Positions 1 through 8,248 are shown, counted from the stretch's first letter. The stretch: 28,812 bases of DNA from an uncultured Oscillospiraceae bacterium (GCA_934572325.1 CAKTKT010000023.1:1-28812); one strand, 5' to 3'. A program made the numbers and translations. Notes: generated from the sequence alone by a model not told the origin.

Positions 1-145
1 GCATCTAAGCGTGAAACTCCCCCTAAGATAAGATCTCCCATCCTTGTGAGTAAGGGCCGAGGAAGACTACCTCGTTGATAGGTCGGCGGTGTAAGCGCAG
101 TAATGTGTTCAGCCTACCGATACTAATAGCCCGAGGGCTTGACCT
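1..145 (+). rRNA. 23S ribosomal RNA, 3' end (partial)
   Basis: The first ~145 bases are the 3' terminal portion of a 23S rRNA. Recognisable conserved pieces are the CUCCCAUCC-type stretch near 36-45, the region around 110-130 containing CCGAUACUAAUAG, and the closing GAGGGCUUGACC near 133-144. The 5' part lies outside the window. The exact 3' end is estimated, because the 5' strand it pairs with is not visible. It is followed after about 65 bases by 5S rRNA, the usual bacterial 23S-5S order, and no tRNA is seen in the spacer. Confidence 0.95.
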
Positions 146-210
146 ACATCCTTGATCGCAGGTTCGTCCTTGCTCCTCTGTTTGGTTTTCAGGGTACAAT
201 GCCTGAAAAA

Positions 211-328
<118 letters not shown>

Positions 329-334
329 ATAAAA

Positions 335-364
335 GCGCTGAGGCAATAGCCTCGGCGTTTTTGC
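335..364 (+). terminator. rRNA operon intrinsic terminator
   Basis: GCGCTGAGGC (335-344) can pair with GCCTCGGCGT (349-358) around an AATA loop, with two G-U wobbles, followed by a T run (358-362). It lies immediately 3' of 5S rRNA. Confidence 0.8.
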
Positions 365-438
365 TTTCTGCCGGAAATTCTGAGGCTCTGCCGCCGCCTT
401 GCGGATGGCGCTTGCGGCTATGTAATCTGCACCGAAAC

Positions 439-466
439 GGCGCGGCTCGCCCCGCGCCTTTTTATA
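439..466 (+). terminator. Second intrinsic terminator downstream of 5S
   Basis: GGCGCGG (439-445) pairs with CCGCGCC (452-458), loop of about six bases, followed by TTTTTATA. With the hairpin at 335-364 it forms a tandem pair that would insulate the pyrR unit from rRNA transcription. The remaining bases between 365 and 500 hold no gene that I can support. Confidence 0.7.
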
Positions 467-503
467 CATATCCCCAAAACCTGCGCCCCGGTGAAAAAAT
501 GTC

Positions 504-540
504 TTGCAATCTCACCGCCGCTATTATATACTTTCACACG
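504..540 (+). promoter_or_regulatory. Sigma-A type promoter for the pyrR unit
   Basis: TTGCAA (504-509) and TATACT (527-532) are separated by 17 bases, close to consensus. Transcription should start near 539-540, giving a leader of about 170 nt that contains the PyrR-binding element and terminator. Confidence 0.75.
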
Positions 541-544
541 ATAA

Positions 545-686
545 ACAGATTTTTAAGCGCGGTACAGAGAGACCGGCAAGATCATTCATATTTTGCGGAT
601 GGGTATTCCGTCTGCGCGGAGGGGCGCGTCTGCGCCGCCGTCTTGGGTGTGTTATGTCTTGCCGTGTTCGCGGCAGGGCTTTTTTG
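545..686 (+). promoter_or_regulatory. PyrR-binding attenuator leader (PYR element)
   Basis: The leader holds ACAGAGAGACCGGCAAGA at 564-581, which fits the conserved loop of the PyrR-binding anti-antiterminator (AGAGAGG...GCAAG type). Downstream is a strong terminator whose arms GTCTTGCCG (656-664) and CGGCAGGGC (671-679) form nine pairs and are followed by six T. In the known family, UMP/UTP-bound PyrR stabilises the anti-antiterminator so that the terminator forms when pyrimidines are plentiful. Here the element precedes pyrR itself, so control is autogenous and extends to the downstream uracil permease. Confidence 0.85.
656..685 (+). terminator. Attenuation terminator of the pyrR leader
   Basis: Nine-pair stem (656-664 with 671-679, including two G-U pairs), loop TGTTCG, followed by TTTTTT at 680-685. 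It ends 26 bases before the pyrR start, the position expected for a PyrR-controlled attenuator. Confidence 0.85.
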
Positions 687-711
687 ATGCGGATATTCAG
701 GGGGACGGCGT

Positions 712-1260
712 ATGAAGCTGAAGGCGCAGATAATGGATGAGGCGGCGCTCCGCCGCGCGCTCATGCGCATTTCACACGAGATAACCGAGAAGAACAAGGG
801 CGTGGACAATGTCGTCCTTGTCGGCATCCGCCGACGCGGCGAGCCGATAGCGCGGATGATACGCGACAACATCCTGAATATAGAGGGCGTGGATGTGCCC
901 TGCGGCAGCATTGACATACGTTTTTACCGCGACGATCTCACCACCTTTGCCGACAGCCCGCTCGTCCGCCGCGCGGCGCTCGATTTTGACGTTACGGCGA
1001 GGGATGTGGTGCTTGCGGACGATGTGCTGTATACCGGACGCACGGCGCGAGCCGCGATCGAGGCGGTGTTCTCCTGCGGACGACCGCGCAGCATACAGTT
1101 TGCCGTGCTCGTTGACCGCGGACACCGCGAGCTGCCCATACGCGCGGATTTCGTGGGCAAGAACATCCCGACCTCGCGCAGTGAGCTTGTCGAGGTGCGT
1201 CTGCCGGAATACGACGGCGAGACCGGTGTGTTCCTAATGGACATGGAGCGCGGGCAATAG
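712..1260 (+). CDS. pyrR: Bifunctional pyrimidine operon attenuator / uracil phosphoribosyltransferase PyrR
   Basis: A 182-residue protein, the usual length for PyrR. It binds the pyr mRNA leader in response to UMP/UTP and in many species also makes UMP from uracil and PRPP. The type I phosphoribosyltransferase PRPP loop is visible as VLADDVLYTGRTARAA at residues 100-115, and the N-terminal VGIRRRGEPIA segment (about 37-47) is typical of the family. The start is preceded by a CAGGGGGA Shine-Dalgarno at suitable spacing. The upstream attenuator carries the RNA site this protein should bind. The uracil permease follows by 81 bases and appears to share the transcript. Family identity is strong; retained enzymatic activity is inferred. 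Confidence 0.95.
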   Translation: MKLKAQIMDEAALRRALMRISHEITEKNKGVDNVVLVGIRRRGEPIARMIRDNILNIEGVDVPCGSIDIRFYRDDLTTFADSPLVRRAALDFDVTARDVVLADDVLYTGRTARAAIEAVFSCGRPRSIQFAVLVDRGHRELPIRADFVGKNIPTSRSELVEVRLPEYDGETGVFLMDMERGQ

Positions 1261-1341
1261 GATATAACCGGCGCGAGCCGTTTATATATGGGGGCTTCCC
1301 CGCAGTATTCAATAAAATATCTACTGAGAGAGGTAAATTGA

Positions 1342-2727
1342 ATGAAAAAAACAACCATCGACGGTCCTATTTACGACGCGCGCGCCCTCGGCACGCCAAG
1401 GATGCTGCTGCTGGGCTTGCAGCATATGTTCGCCATGTTCGGCGCGACCGTGCTTGTTCCGGCGCTGACCGGACTTGACGTTGCAACAGCGCTCTTCTTC
1501 GCCGGTATCGGCACGCTCCTCTTCCACATCCTCACCAAGCTCAAGGTGCCCGCGTTCCTCGGCAGCTCCTTTGCGTTCATCGGCGGCTACAACGCCATCC
1601 GCACCGTCGGCACAGCCGCGGACGGCACGGCGATATACGACAACACGCTGCTGCCCTACGCCTGCTTCGGCGTGCTCATCGCGGGGCTGATGTACGTGAT
1701 ACTCGCGGCGCTTTTCAAAAAGTTCGGCGTGAAAAAGGTCATGCGCTTCTTCCCGCCCATCGTCACCGGACCTATCATCATCTCCATCGGTCTGACACTC
1801 TCCTCCTCCGCGATAAATAACTGCAAGGGCAACTGGCTCATCGCCGCCGTCGCCATCGTGCTCGTCATCGGCTTCAATATGTGGGGCAGGGGCATGACGA
1901 AGATCATCCCGATACTCCTCGGCGTTGTCGGCTCATACGTTTTTGCGCTCATCGTCGATCCGGCGGAGCGCGAGGCGGTCTCCGCCGCGGTTGCAAACGC
2001 CGCGTGGGTGGGTCTGCCCATCAACTGGAGCAGCACGGTGTTCGGGCTCTTCGGCGGCGGCAGCGTTGACACCGCGCTGCTGTGGTCCGCCGTGTTCACC
2101 TTGGTGCCGCTGTCGCTCGCCACCATGGTCGAGCATATCGGCGACGTCTGCGCAATCTCCTCCACCGTCGGGCGCAACTATATGTCCGACCCCGGCTTGC
2201 AGCGCACCCTCCTCGGCGACGGTCTGGCGACCTCTCTCGCCGCGCTCTTCGGCGGTCCCGCGAACACCACCTACGGCGAGAACACCGGCGTGCTCGCGCT
2301 CTCGAAGGTGTATGACCCGCGCGTCATCCGCATCGCCGCCGGCATCGCCATCCTCGTCTCCTTCTGTCCGAAGTTCGCCGCGCTCGTCTCCGCCATGCCC
2401 ACCGCCACCATCGGCGGCGTGTCGCTAATCCTCTACGGTATGATCTCCGCCGTCGGCGTGCGCAACGTCGTGGAGAATCAGGTGGACTTCACCAACACCC
2501 GCAACGTCATCATCGCGGCGCTCATCCTCGTGCTCGCCATCGGGATAAGCTACTCCGGCAGCATACAGATAGGCATTGTCAGCCTCTCCGGTCTTGCCGT
2601 CGCCTCCATCGTCGGCATCGCGCTCAACGCGATACTGCCCGGCAAGGACTATGTTTTCGAGCAGGAGCACGAGGGCTCGACCTCGGTTGATCTCTCCGGC
2701 GCGATAAACATGGACGAGAACCAGTAA
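1342..2727 (+). CDS. uraA: Uracil permease (NCS2/NAT family)
   Basis: A 461-residue hydrophobic protein with the length and multi-span pattern (about 12-14 membrane segments) of nucleobase-ascorbate transporters. The family signature is NTTYGENTGVLALSKV starting at residue 308. The YGEN version is the UraA/PyrP uracil type, unlike the QNxG version of xanthine/urate carriers. It should import uracil by proton symport for use by PyrR/UPRT. The start codon follows GAGAGAGG. It sits 81 bases after pyrR with no second PyrR-binding motif between them, so it is probably controlled by the attenuator upstream of pyrR. The symbol pyrP would be equally fair. Confidence 0.93.
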   Translation: MKKTTIDGPIYDARALGTPRMLLLGLQHMFAMFGATVLVPALTGLDVATALFFAGIGTLLFHILTKLKVPAFLGSSFAFIGGYNAIRTVGTAADGTAIYDNTLLPYACFGVLIAGLMYVILAALFKKFGVKKVMRFFPPIVTGPIIISIGLTLSSSAINNCKGNWLIAAVAIVLVIGFNMWGRGMTKIIPILLGVVGSYVFALIVDPAEREAVSAAVANAAWVGLPINWSSTVFGLFGGGSVDTALLWSAVFTLVPLSLATMVEHIGDVCAISSTVGRNYMSDPGLQRTLLGDGLATSLAALFGGPANTTYGENTGVLALSKVYDPRVIRIAAGIAILVSFCPKFAALVSAMPTATIGGVSLILYGMISAVGVRNVVENQVDFTNTRNVIIAALILVLAIGISYSGSIQIGIVSLSGLAVASIVGIALNAILPGKDYVFEQEHEGSTSVDLSGAINMDENQ

Positions 2728-2745
2728 AAGCACATATAGTACGCA

Positions 2746-2776
2746 AAAGCCGCCCCCATAACACGGGGGCGGCTTT
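2746..2776. terminator. Bidirectional terminator between uraA and the minus-strand unit
   Basis: AAAGCCGCCCCC (2746-2757) pairs perfectly with GGGGGCGGCTTT (2765-2776) around a seven-base loop. A and T runs on the two outer flanks allow function in both directions. It lies between two convergent gene ends (2727 plus, 2804 minus). Confidence 0.85.
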
Positions 2777-2803
2777 AACTCGCAGTTTAACTTAAAGTTT
2801 AAC

Positions 2804-3001
2804 CTATTTATTCTTTCCTGCGTACCAGAACATCCACGCCACGATGGCGACGAGTGCAACGACCACCACGACGCCGAGCACGAGATTGAACGCGCCCGAG
2901 ATAAGCCCGCCGACGAGCCGCACCACGAACACGACCGCCGCGATAACGAGCGCGAGCGCGATAATGCCTATCACGAGCTTGGTCAGCTTCTTCATATCCA
3001 T
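2804..3001 (-). CDS. Small two-span membrane protein, function unknown
   Basis: A 65-residue protein (MDMKKLTKLV...) with two hydrophobic stretches, about residues 6-30 and 35-58, joined by a short G/N-containing turn, and a basic C-terminus ending GKNK. I chose the ATG at 3001 because GGAGG lies eight bases upstream; an in-frame TTG at 3016 would overlap that SD. It follows rluD by 35 bases in the same direction and precedes the terminator, so it is the last gene of the long minus-strand unit. I do not recognise a family; it could be a small structural or stress membrane peptide. Coding is supported by the SD, placement and good hydrophobic segments. Confidence 0.7.
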   Translation of the reverse strand: MDMKKLTKLVIGIIALALVIAAVVFVVRLVGGLISGAFNLVLGVVVVVALVAIVAWMFWYAGKNK

Positions 3002-3036
3002 TGTCTGAACCTCCAATCACATATTGTATGTAGCCT

Positions 3037-3960
3037 TCACCCGATCGGCGGACCGAGGCGGGCGAGCACGTCGGTAAAATACTGCGGCAGTGCGCTTGTA
3101 AGCTCTATCAGCGCGCCCGTGCGCGGATGGATGAATATCAGCCGTCGCGCGTGCAGGCACTGCCCCTCAAGCCCCTTGTCGGGAGAAGGCGCGCCGTAGG
3201 TGAAGTCGCCGAGCAGGGGATGACCGAGCGAGGCGAGATGCACGCGGATCTGGTGCGTGCGTCCGGTGTGCAGGCGGCACTCGATGTGCGTATACCCGTT
3301 GTAGCGGGCAAGAACAGCCCAATCCGTGCGCGCGGGGCGAGAGTTCTTTTCCGTGACCGCCATGCGCTTTCTGTCCGTGGGGTGCCGCCCTATCGGGCGG
3401 TCGATCGTGCCCGCGTCCTCGCGCATCCTGCCGCGCACGACGGCCTCATATACGCGCGAGAGACTGCGCTCGGCGAGCTGGGCGGCGAGAGCGCGATGGG
3501 CGAAATCATTCTTTGCGGCGATCAGCAGACCGGAGGTGTCCTTATCTATGCGGTGGACGATGCCGGGCCGGCGCTCGCCGCCGACGCCGGAGAGACTGCC
3601 GCCGCAGCGGAACATCAGCGCGTTGACGAGCGTGCCGTCCGGATGCCCCGGCGCGGGGTGCACGACCATCCCGCGCGGCTTATTCACAACGATGACGTCG
3701 CCGTCCTCGTAGACGATGTCGAGCGGTATATCCTGCGCGACGAGCGGCACGTCCGCAAGCTCCGGCAGCAAAATGCCGTACTCCTCGCCCTCGCGGGTGC
3801 GGCGGTTCTTTTTCAGCGCCGTATCGCCGAGCGTCACCGCGCCGGAGTCGATAAGCCGCTGCGCCGCCGAGCGCGTCAGACCGTCGATACTACGAGCAAG
3901 GAGAGCGTCGAGTCTTTCGCCGCTCTCCTTTGCCGTGAGGGAAATATAGTTCTCGTCCAT
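3037..3960 (-). CDS. rluD: RluD-family 23S rRNA pseudouridine synthase
   Basis: A 307-residue protein with an N-terminal S4-like RNA-binding domain (about residues 14-75, RLDALLARSIDGLTRSAAQ) and a RluA/RluD catalytic domain. The catalytic motif HRIDKDTSG occupies 136-144, with the expected catalytic Asp at 139. GRTHQIRVHLA near residue 235 is the second family motif. It should isomerise uridines in large-subunit rRNA; the exact target (the 1911/1915/1917 set in E. coli RluD) is inferred. Its ATG overlaps the lspA stop by one base (TAATG), so the two are translationally coupled, a pairing common in Firmicutes and Proteobacteria. Confidence 0.9.
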   Translation of the reverse strand: MDENYISLTAKESGERLDALLARSIDGLTRSAAQRLIDSGAVTLGDTALKKNRRTREGEEYGILLPELADVPLVAQDIPLDIVYEDGDVIVVNKPRGMVVHPAPGHPDGTLVNALMFRCGGSLSGVGGERRPGIVHRIDKDTSGLLIAAKNDFAHRALAAQLAERSLSRVYEAVVRGRMREDAGTIDRPIGRHPTDRKRMAVTEKNSRPARTDWAVLARYNGYTHIECRLHTGRTHQIRVHLASLGHPLLGDFTYGAPSPDKGLEGQCLHARRLIFIHPRTGALIELTSALPQYFTDVLARLGPPIG

Positions 3961-5219
3961 TACTTGAACTCGTTGAGTATATCGTCAAGGTCGAAGTCGT
4001 TCCCGCCCGTGCTCCTGGGCGCGGGCTTCGGCGCGGCGGCGGGTGCCGCGGGACGCGCCGGCGTCTGCGGCGCGGCGGGAGCTGCGGGTGCGGGCCGCTG
4101 CACGGGTGCGGGTGCGGGGGCAGAGGCGGGCGCGTCGCCGCTGTCGCGCACGATGGGCGCGGCGCTCTTTCGCGCGGGCTGCTCGCTCACGCCCATCGCC
4201 CTCGCGGTCGAGCCGGAGCTCTGGCGGCTCTCGACGCGGGCGTTCGCGCGCTCCCATTCGGCAAACGGATCTGCCGGATCGAACGCGGGCGCGGCGCTGC
4301 TCCTGCGCGGCGCGGTCTTCGTCTCGGGATGCGCGGCGGTATACGCCTCGTAGTCCTCCTCGTAGCGGGTCTTTTTCGGCGGCTGCTTGGCGGCGGGGCG
4401 GGCGGACTGCTGCGCACCCGAGGGGGCGTTCCTGCCGAAGCCCTCAAGCGCCTTCTCGCGGCGGGCGGCGGGGGAGGTGTCCGGCGCGGCGGCGCGCGCC
4501 TTTGCCGGCTGCTTTGCCGCGGGTCTCGCATCCTCGTCGTCGGCGCCCTTTCTGCGCTTGCCGAACCCGAAGCGCGGGGAGGCGACGTCGTCGGTTTCAT
4601 CGTCCGCGCGGTATTTCTTCGCCTTTGCGTCGGCGGCGCGTTCACGCGCGGGCTTTGAGGGTGCGGCGGCGCGCTGCGCCGTGCGATCCTTCTTGAAGCT
4701 GACGTTCAGCGGCTCGCGGTCGGCGTCCTCGTCGTCATCCTCGTCGAACTCGTCCTCCTGCTCGCGCTTGCCCTCGCCGCCGAAGATGATATAGACGATG
4801 AACAGCAGCGCGAACACCGTGATGAAAATATCCGCGACGTTGAACACGGCGAAGTCAAAAAGGTCGATCTTGAACATATCGACGACGTAGCCGTAGAGCA
4901 CGCGGTCAAGGCAGTTGGACAGCCCGCCCGCCGTCACCAGCACCAGACACCAGCGCCCGAAGCGCCCGTTGATGAAGTTTGTGGCGAGGGCGATGATAAC
5001 GGCGACGGTGAACACGGCGGTGAGCACGATAAAGTAGATGCGCGCCCCGCCGCCGGCAAGGAAGCTGAAGGCGGCGCCGTCGTTGTGCAGTCGGACAAGA
5101 CTGAGAATACCGGGTATGAGAGGCTCGGTGACAGTACCGACCATGAGATTGGTCGTGACCCAGTACTTTACCCCCTGGTCAAGGATAATGACCAGAATAC
5201 CGACAATAGCATAGAGCAT
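3960..5219 (-). CDS. lspA: Lipoprotein signal peptidase II with a long disordered C-terminal extension
   Basis: Residues 1-150 are a normal LspA with four membrane spans. The Asp protease that cleaves diacylated prolipoproteins is recognisable from HNDGAAFSF (45-53), SNCLDR with Asp105, and FNVAD with Asp130, the expected catalytic pair. LspA is normally 150-170 residues, but this frame runs on to 419. The extra ~270 residues begin with an acidic run (about 153-170), are rich in Ala, Pro, Arg, Lys, Asp and Glu, show no hydrophobic core, and end NDFDLDDILNEFK. No stop codon or frameshift separates the parts. The ATG follows AGGAG by six bases. With the last membrane span ending near 147, the tail is expected to be cytoplasmic. 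The core function is secure; the tail's function is unknown. Confidence 0.9.
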   Translation of the reverse strand: MLYAIVGILVIILDQGVKYWVTTNLMVGTVTEPLIPGILSLVRLHNDGAAFSFLAGGGARIYFIVLTAVFTVAVIIALATNFINGRFGRWCLVLVTAGGLSNCLDRVLYGYVVDMFKIDLFDFAVFNVADIFITVFALLFIVYIIFGGEGKREQEDEFDEDDDEDADREPLNVSFKKDRTAQRAAAPSKPARERAADAKAKKYRADDETDDVASPRFGFGKRRKGADDEDARPAAKQPAKARAAAPDTSPAARREKALEGFGRNAPSGAQQSARPAAKQPPKKTRYEEDYEAYTAAHPETKTAPRRSSAAPAFDPADPFAEWERANARVESRQSSGSTARAMGVSEQPARKSAAPIVRDSGDAPASAPAPAPVQRPAPAAPAAPQTPARPAAPAAAPKPAPRSTGGNDFDLDDILNEFK

Positions 5220-5297
5220 ATCTTTCTCCTATCTGCCGCCGGAAAGAGCCGACGGCACGCGAAAATTTATTCCCGACGCAGCGCGGAAAAGCCGGGC

Positions 5298-5323
5298 GTG
5301 ACCGGCGGGGAGGCGCCGGTCAC
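5298..5323. repeat. Perfect inverted repeat between ileS and lspA
   Basis: GTGACCGGCG (5298-5307) and CGCCGGTCAC (5314-5323) form a perfect 10-bp stem with a six-base loop. The T-rich flank (ATTTTTG, 5324-5330) lies on the plus-strand 3' side, whereas both neighbouring genes are on the minus strand. It is therefore not a classical terminator for the ileS-lspA transcript; it could instead be an mRNA processing or stability hairpin. It begins 17 bases after the ileS stop. Confidence 0.75.
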
Positions 5324-5339
5324 ATTTTTGTAAAGCGGA

Positions 5340-8141
5340 TCAGAGCCTTGCGACCACTGCGGCGCAGCGCGGGCAGAGCCCGGTGTCGGGGTCGGCGTGC
5401 TCGGAGTGCATCCAGCAGCGCGGGCATTTTGTTCCCGCCGCCTCCGTGACGGAGATCCTCAGCCCCGGAACGTTCACGCCATCTCCGATGACCGCGCTCT
5501 CGGCGTCGTCGCCGCCGTCGGCGATGAGGCACTTGGAGACGATGAAAAGCTCGGCGAGGTTCATGCCCTCGACCGCCTTCAGCGTGTCGCGGGCGGCGTC
5601 GTCCTCGGCGCGGAGCGTCACGGACGCTTCAAGGGGCTTGCCGATGCGCTTGTCGGCGCGGGCGGTCTCCAGCACGCCGTTCACGTCGCCGCGCACGGAG
5701 ATGAGCGCATCCCACTTGGCGAGAGCCGCGTCGTCGAGCGCATACTCGGTGAAGGGCTTGTTCATGACGTTGAGCACGACGTTGCGCGCATCGTCCGTGG
5801 ACCTATGGGGCATCGCCAGCCAGATCTCATCGCAGGTGAACGCGAGAATGGGGGCGAACATCTTGGTGAGGCTGTCGAGGATGAGCCAGAGCGCGGTCTG
5901 CGCACTGCGGCGCTTGAGCCCGTCCGGCTCCTCGCAGTAGAGGCGATCCTTGATGATGTCGAGATAGAAGCTGGAAAGCTCGACGACGCAGAAGTCGTTG
6001 ATCGCGTGGGAGACGATGTGGAACTCATAGCCGTCATACGCCGCGGCGACCTTGGCGATGAGGGCGTTGAGCTTCGTGATCGCCCAGCGGTCAAGCTCGA
6101 GCATATCCTCCGGCGCGACGGGCTTATCGGGGTCAAAGCCGTTGAGGTTGCCCAGACAGTAGCGCGCGGTGTTGCGGAACTTGAGATAATTCTGGCTGAG
6201 ATGCTTGAAAATATCCTTCGAGCAGCGCACGTCCACGTGATAGTCCGCAGAGCCTGCCCACAGACGCACGAGGTCCGCGCCGAACTCGTCTATCATCTCC
6301 GACGGGTCAACGCCGTTGCCGAGAGACTTGTGCATCGCGTGCCCCTCGCCATCGACCGTCCACCCGTGGGTGAGACACTCCCTGTACGGCGCGCCCATGC
6401 CGAGCGCACCCACCGCCACGAGCAGCGACGACTGGAACCAGCCGCGGTACTGATCGCCGCCCTCCATATACATATCCGCCGGCCAGAAGCCCTGATCGCG
6501 CTTCATGGCGGCGTAGTGGGTAGAGCCGGAGTCAAACCAGCCGTCGAGGGTGTCGCTCTCCTTGGTGAAGTGCCTGCCGCCGCAGTGCGGGCAGACAAAG
6601 CCCTCGGGCAGAAGCGCCGCCGCGTCCGTCTCGAACCAGGCGTTGCTGCCCCTCTCCTCAAAGACGGCGGCGACGGAGGCGATAGTCTCATCGGTGCAGA
6701 CGGGCTTATGGCAATCGTCGCAGTAGAACACGGGGATGGGCAGACCCCAGCGGCGCTGACGGGAAATGCACCAGTCGGCGCGCTCGCGGATCATTGCCGC
6801 CATGCGCTCCTTGCCCCAGGCGGGAAGCCAGCGGACGTTGTCGCACGCGGCGATAGCCTCGTCCTTGAAGGAATCGACCGAGCAGAACCACTGCGGCGTG
6901 GCGCGGAAGATTATCGGGCTCTTGCAGCGCCAGCAGTGCGGGTAGGAGTGGATGATCTCCTCGGACGCGAAGAGCATGCCGCTCTCGCGCATATCGTTGA
7001 GAATGACGGGGTTGGATTCATCGGTGGTCATGCCGGCATACTTGCCGGCGTAGTCGGTGTGGCGACCCTGATCGTCCACGGGGACGACAAGCTCCATCCC
7101 GTAGCGGCGGCAGGTCTGATAGTCGTCCGCGCCGAAGCCGGGCGCGGTGTGCACGCAGCCCGTGCCGGAGTCCATCGTCACATAGTCCGCCAGCAGCAGC
7201 CGCGAGGTCTTGTCGAGGAACGGGTGCCGGGCGAGCATATTTTCAAAGAAGCTGCCGGGGTGCGTCTCGACGATCTCATAGCTGTCAAAGCCGCCGAGCT
7301 TCATGACCTTGTCGGTCAGCGCCTGCGCCATGATGTACGTCTCGCCGTTGGGGGCTTTCGCAAGGACGTAAGTCTCGTCCGGGTGCAGCGCGATGGCGAG
7401 GTTGCCGGGCAGCGTCCATAGGGTGGTCGTCCAGATGAGAAAGTAGAGCTTGGAGAGGTCGAGGTGGGAGAGCCTGCCGAGATCGTCGCACATGGGGAAC
7501 TTGACGTACACCGTCGTGCAGGGGTCGTCCTGATACTCGATCTCCGCCTCGGCGAGGGCGGTCTCGTCCTTGGGGCACCAGTACACGGGCTTGAGCCCCT
7601 TGTAGATGTGCCCGTTTTTGTACATCATGCCGAAGATGCGTATCTCGTCCGCCTCGAAGCCGCGGTTCATGGTCTTGTAGGGGTGCTCCCAGTCGCCGAT
7701 AACGCCCAGACGCTTGAAGCCGTCCATCTGGCGGTGAATGTACTTCTCGGCATACGCCTCGCAAGCGGAGCGGAAGTCCGCCACGCTCATAGCCTTGTGG
7801 TTGAGCCGCTGCTCCTTGATGATGGCGCTCTCTATGGGCATGCCGTGGTTATCCCAGCCGGGGATATACGGGGTATAGTACCCGCGCATGGCGTAGGAGC
7901 GGGTGATGAAGTCCTTTATGGACTTGTTGAGCGCGTGACCCATGTGGAGGTCGCCGTTGGAGAACGGAGGACCGTCGTGCAGGTTGAAGCGCGGCTGACC
8001 CTCGTTCTTCCTGAGCATCTCGTTGTAAATATCAAGCTCCTCCCAGCGCCTGAGCATTACAGGCTCGCGCTTGGGCAGACCCGCGCGCATGGGGAAGTCG
8101 GTTTTCGGAAGATTAAGCGTTGCGTTGAAATCCTGTGGCAT
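5340..8141 (-). CDS. ileS: Isoleucine--tRNA ligase
   Basis: A 933-residue class I aminoacyl-tRNA synthetase that charges tRNA-Ile. The HIGH motif is HMGH at residues 66-69 within PPFSNGDLHMGHA. The CP1 editing region (GTGCVHTAPGFGADDY) is present. The KMSKS loop reads MHKSLGN at 603-609. The C-terminus carries a CxxC...CxxC zinc site (CPRCW...CPRC, about 905-928), as in bacterial IleRS. TAGGAG lies nine bases before the ATG. It sits 107 bases downstream of divIVA and upstream of lspA, the classic divIVA-ileS-lspA order. No T-box lies in the 107-base gap, so expression probably depends on upstream promoters of the division unit. Confidence 0.97.
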   Translation of the reverse strand: MPQDFNATLNLPKTDFPMRAGLPKREPVMLRRWEELDIYNEMLRKNEGQPRFNLHDGPPFSNGDLHMGHALNKSIKDFITRSYAMRGYYTPYIPGWDNHGMPIESAIIKEQRLNHKAMSVADFRSACEAYAEKYIHRQMDGFKRLGVIGDWEHPYKTMNRGFEADEIRIFGMMYKNGHIYKGLKPVYWCPKDETALAEAEIEYQDDPCTTVYVKFPMCDDLGRLSHLDLSKLYFLIWTTTLWTLPGNLAIALHPDETYVLAKAPNGETYIMAQALTDKVMKLGGFDSYEIVETHPGSFFENMLARHPFLDKTSRLLLADYVTMDSGTGCVHTAPGFGADDYQTCRRYGMELVVPVDDQGRHTDYAGKYAGMTTDESNPVILNDMRESGMLFASEEIIHSYPHCWRCKSPIIFRATPQWFCSVDSFKDEAIAACDNVRWLPAWGKERMAAMIRERADWCISRQRRWGLPIPVFYCDDCHKPVCTDETIASVAAVFEERGSNAWFETDAAALLPEGFVCPHCGGRHFTKESDTLDGWFDSGSTHYAAMKRDQGFWPADMYMEGGDQYRGWFQSSLLVAVGALGMGAPYRECLTHGWTVDGEGHAMHKSLGNGVDPSEMIDEFGADLVRLWAGSADYHVDVRCSKDIFKHLSQNYLKFRNTARYCLGNLNGFDPDKPVAPEDMLELDRWAITKLNALIAKVAAAYDGYEFHIVSHAINDFCVVELSSFYLDIIKDRLYCEEPDGLKRRSAQTALWLILDSLTKMFAPILAFTCDEIWLAMPHRSTDDARNVVLNVMNKPFTEYALDDAALAKWDALISVRGDVNGVLETARADKRIGKPLEASVTLRAEDDAARDTLKAVEGMNLAELFIVSKCLIADGGDDAESAVIGDGVNVPGLRISVTEAAGTKCPRCWMHSEHADPDTGLCPRCAAVVARL

Positions 8142-8248
8142 ATGCGTATACTCCTATATGTCTTTGTGTAACGGTGTATAAAACGTCTGAACGGGGCGGA
8201 CGTTCGCACGCGCGCCCCGGATGAAACAAGGTCATGGATGCGAAGCAC

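Noticed and set aside
1261..1341. Second PyrR attenuator between pyrR and uraA
   Set aside because: The GAGAGAGG there is the uraA Shine-Dalgarno. No matching loop or terminator is present in the 81 bases.
5397..7421. Plus-strand open frame of ~670 codons opposite ileS
   Set aside because: Antisense shadow of ileS, which has all synthetase motifs.
8142..8248. T-box leader for ileS
   Set aside because: The 107-base gap is too short and lacks the T-box sequence and specifier structure.
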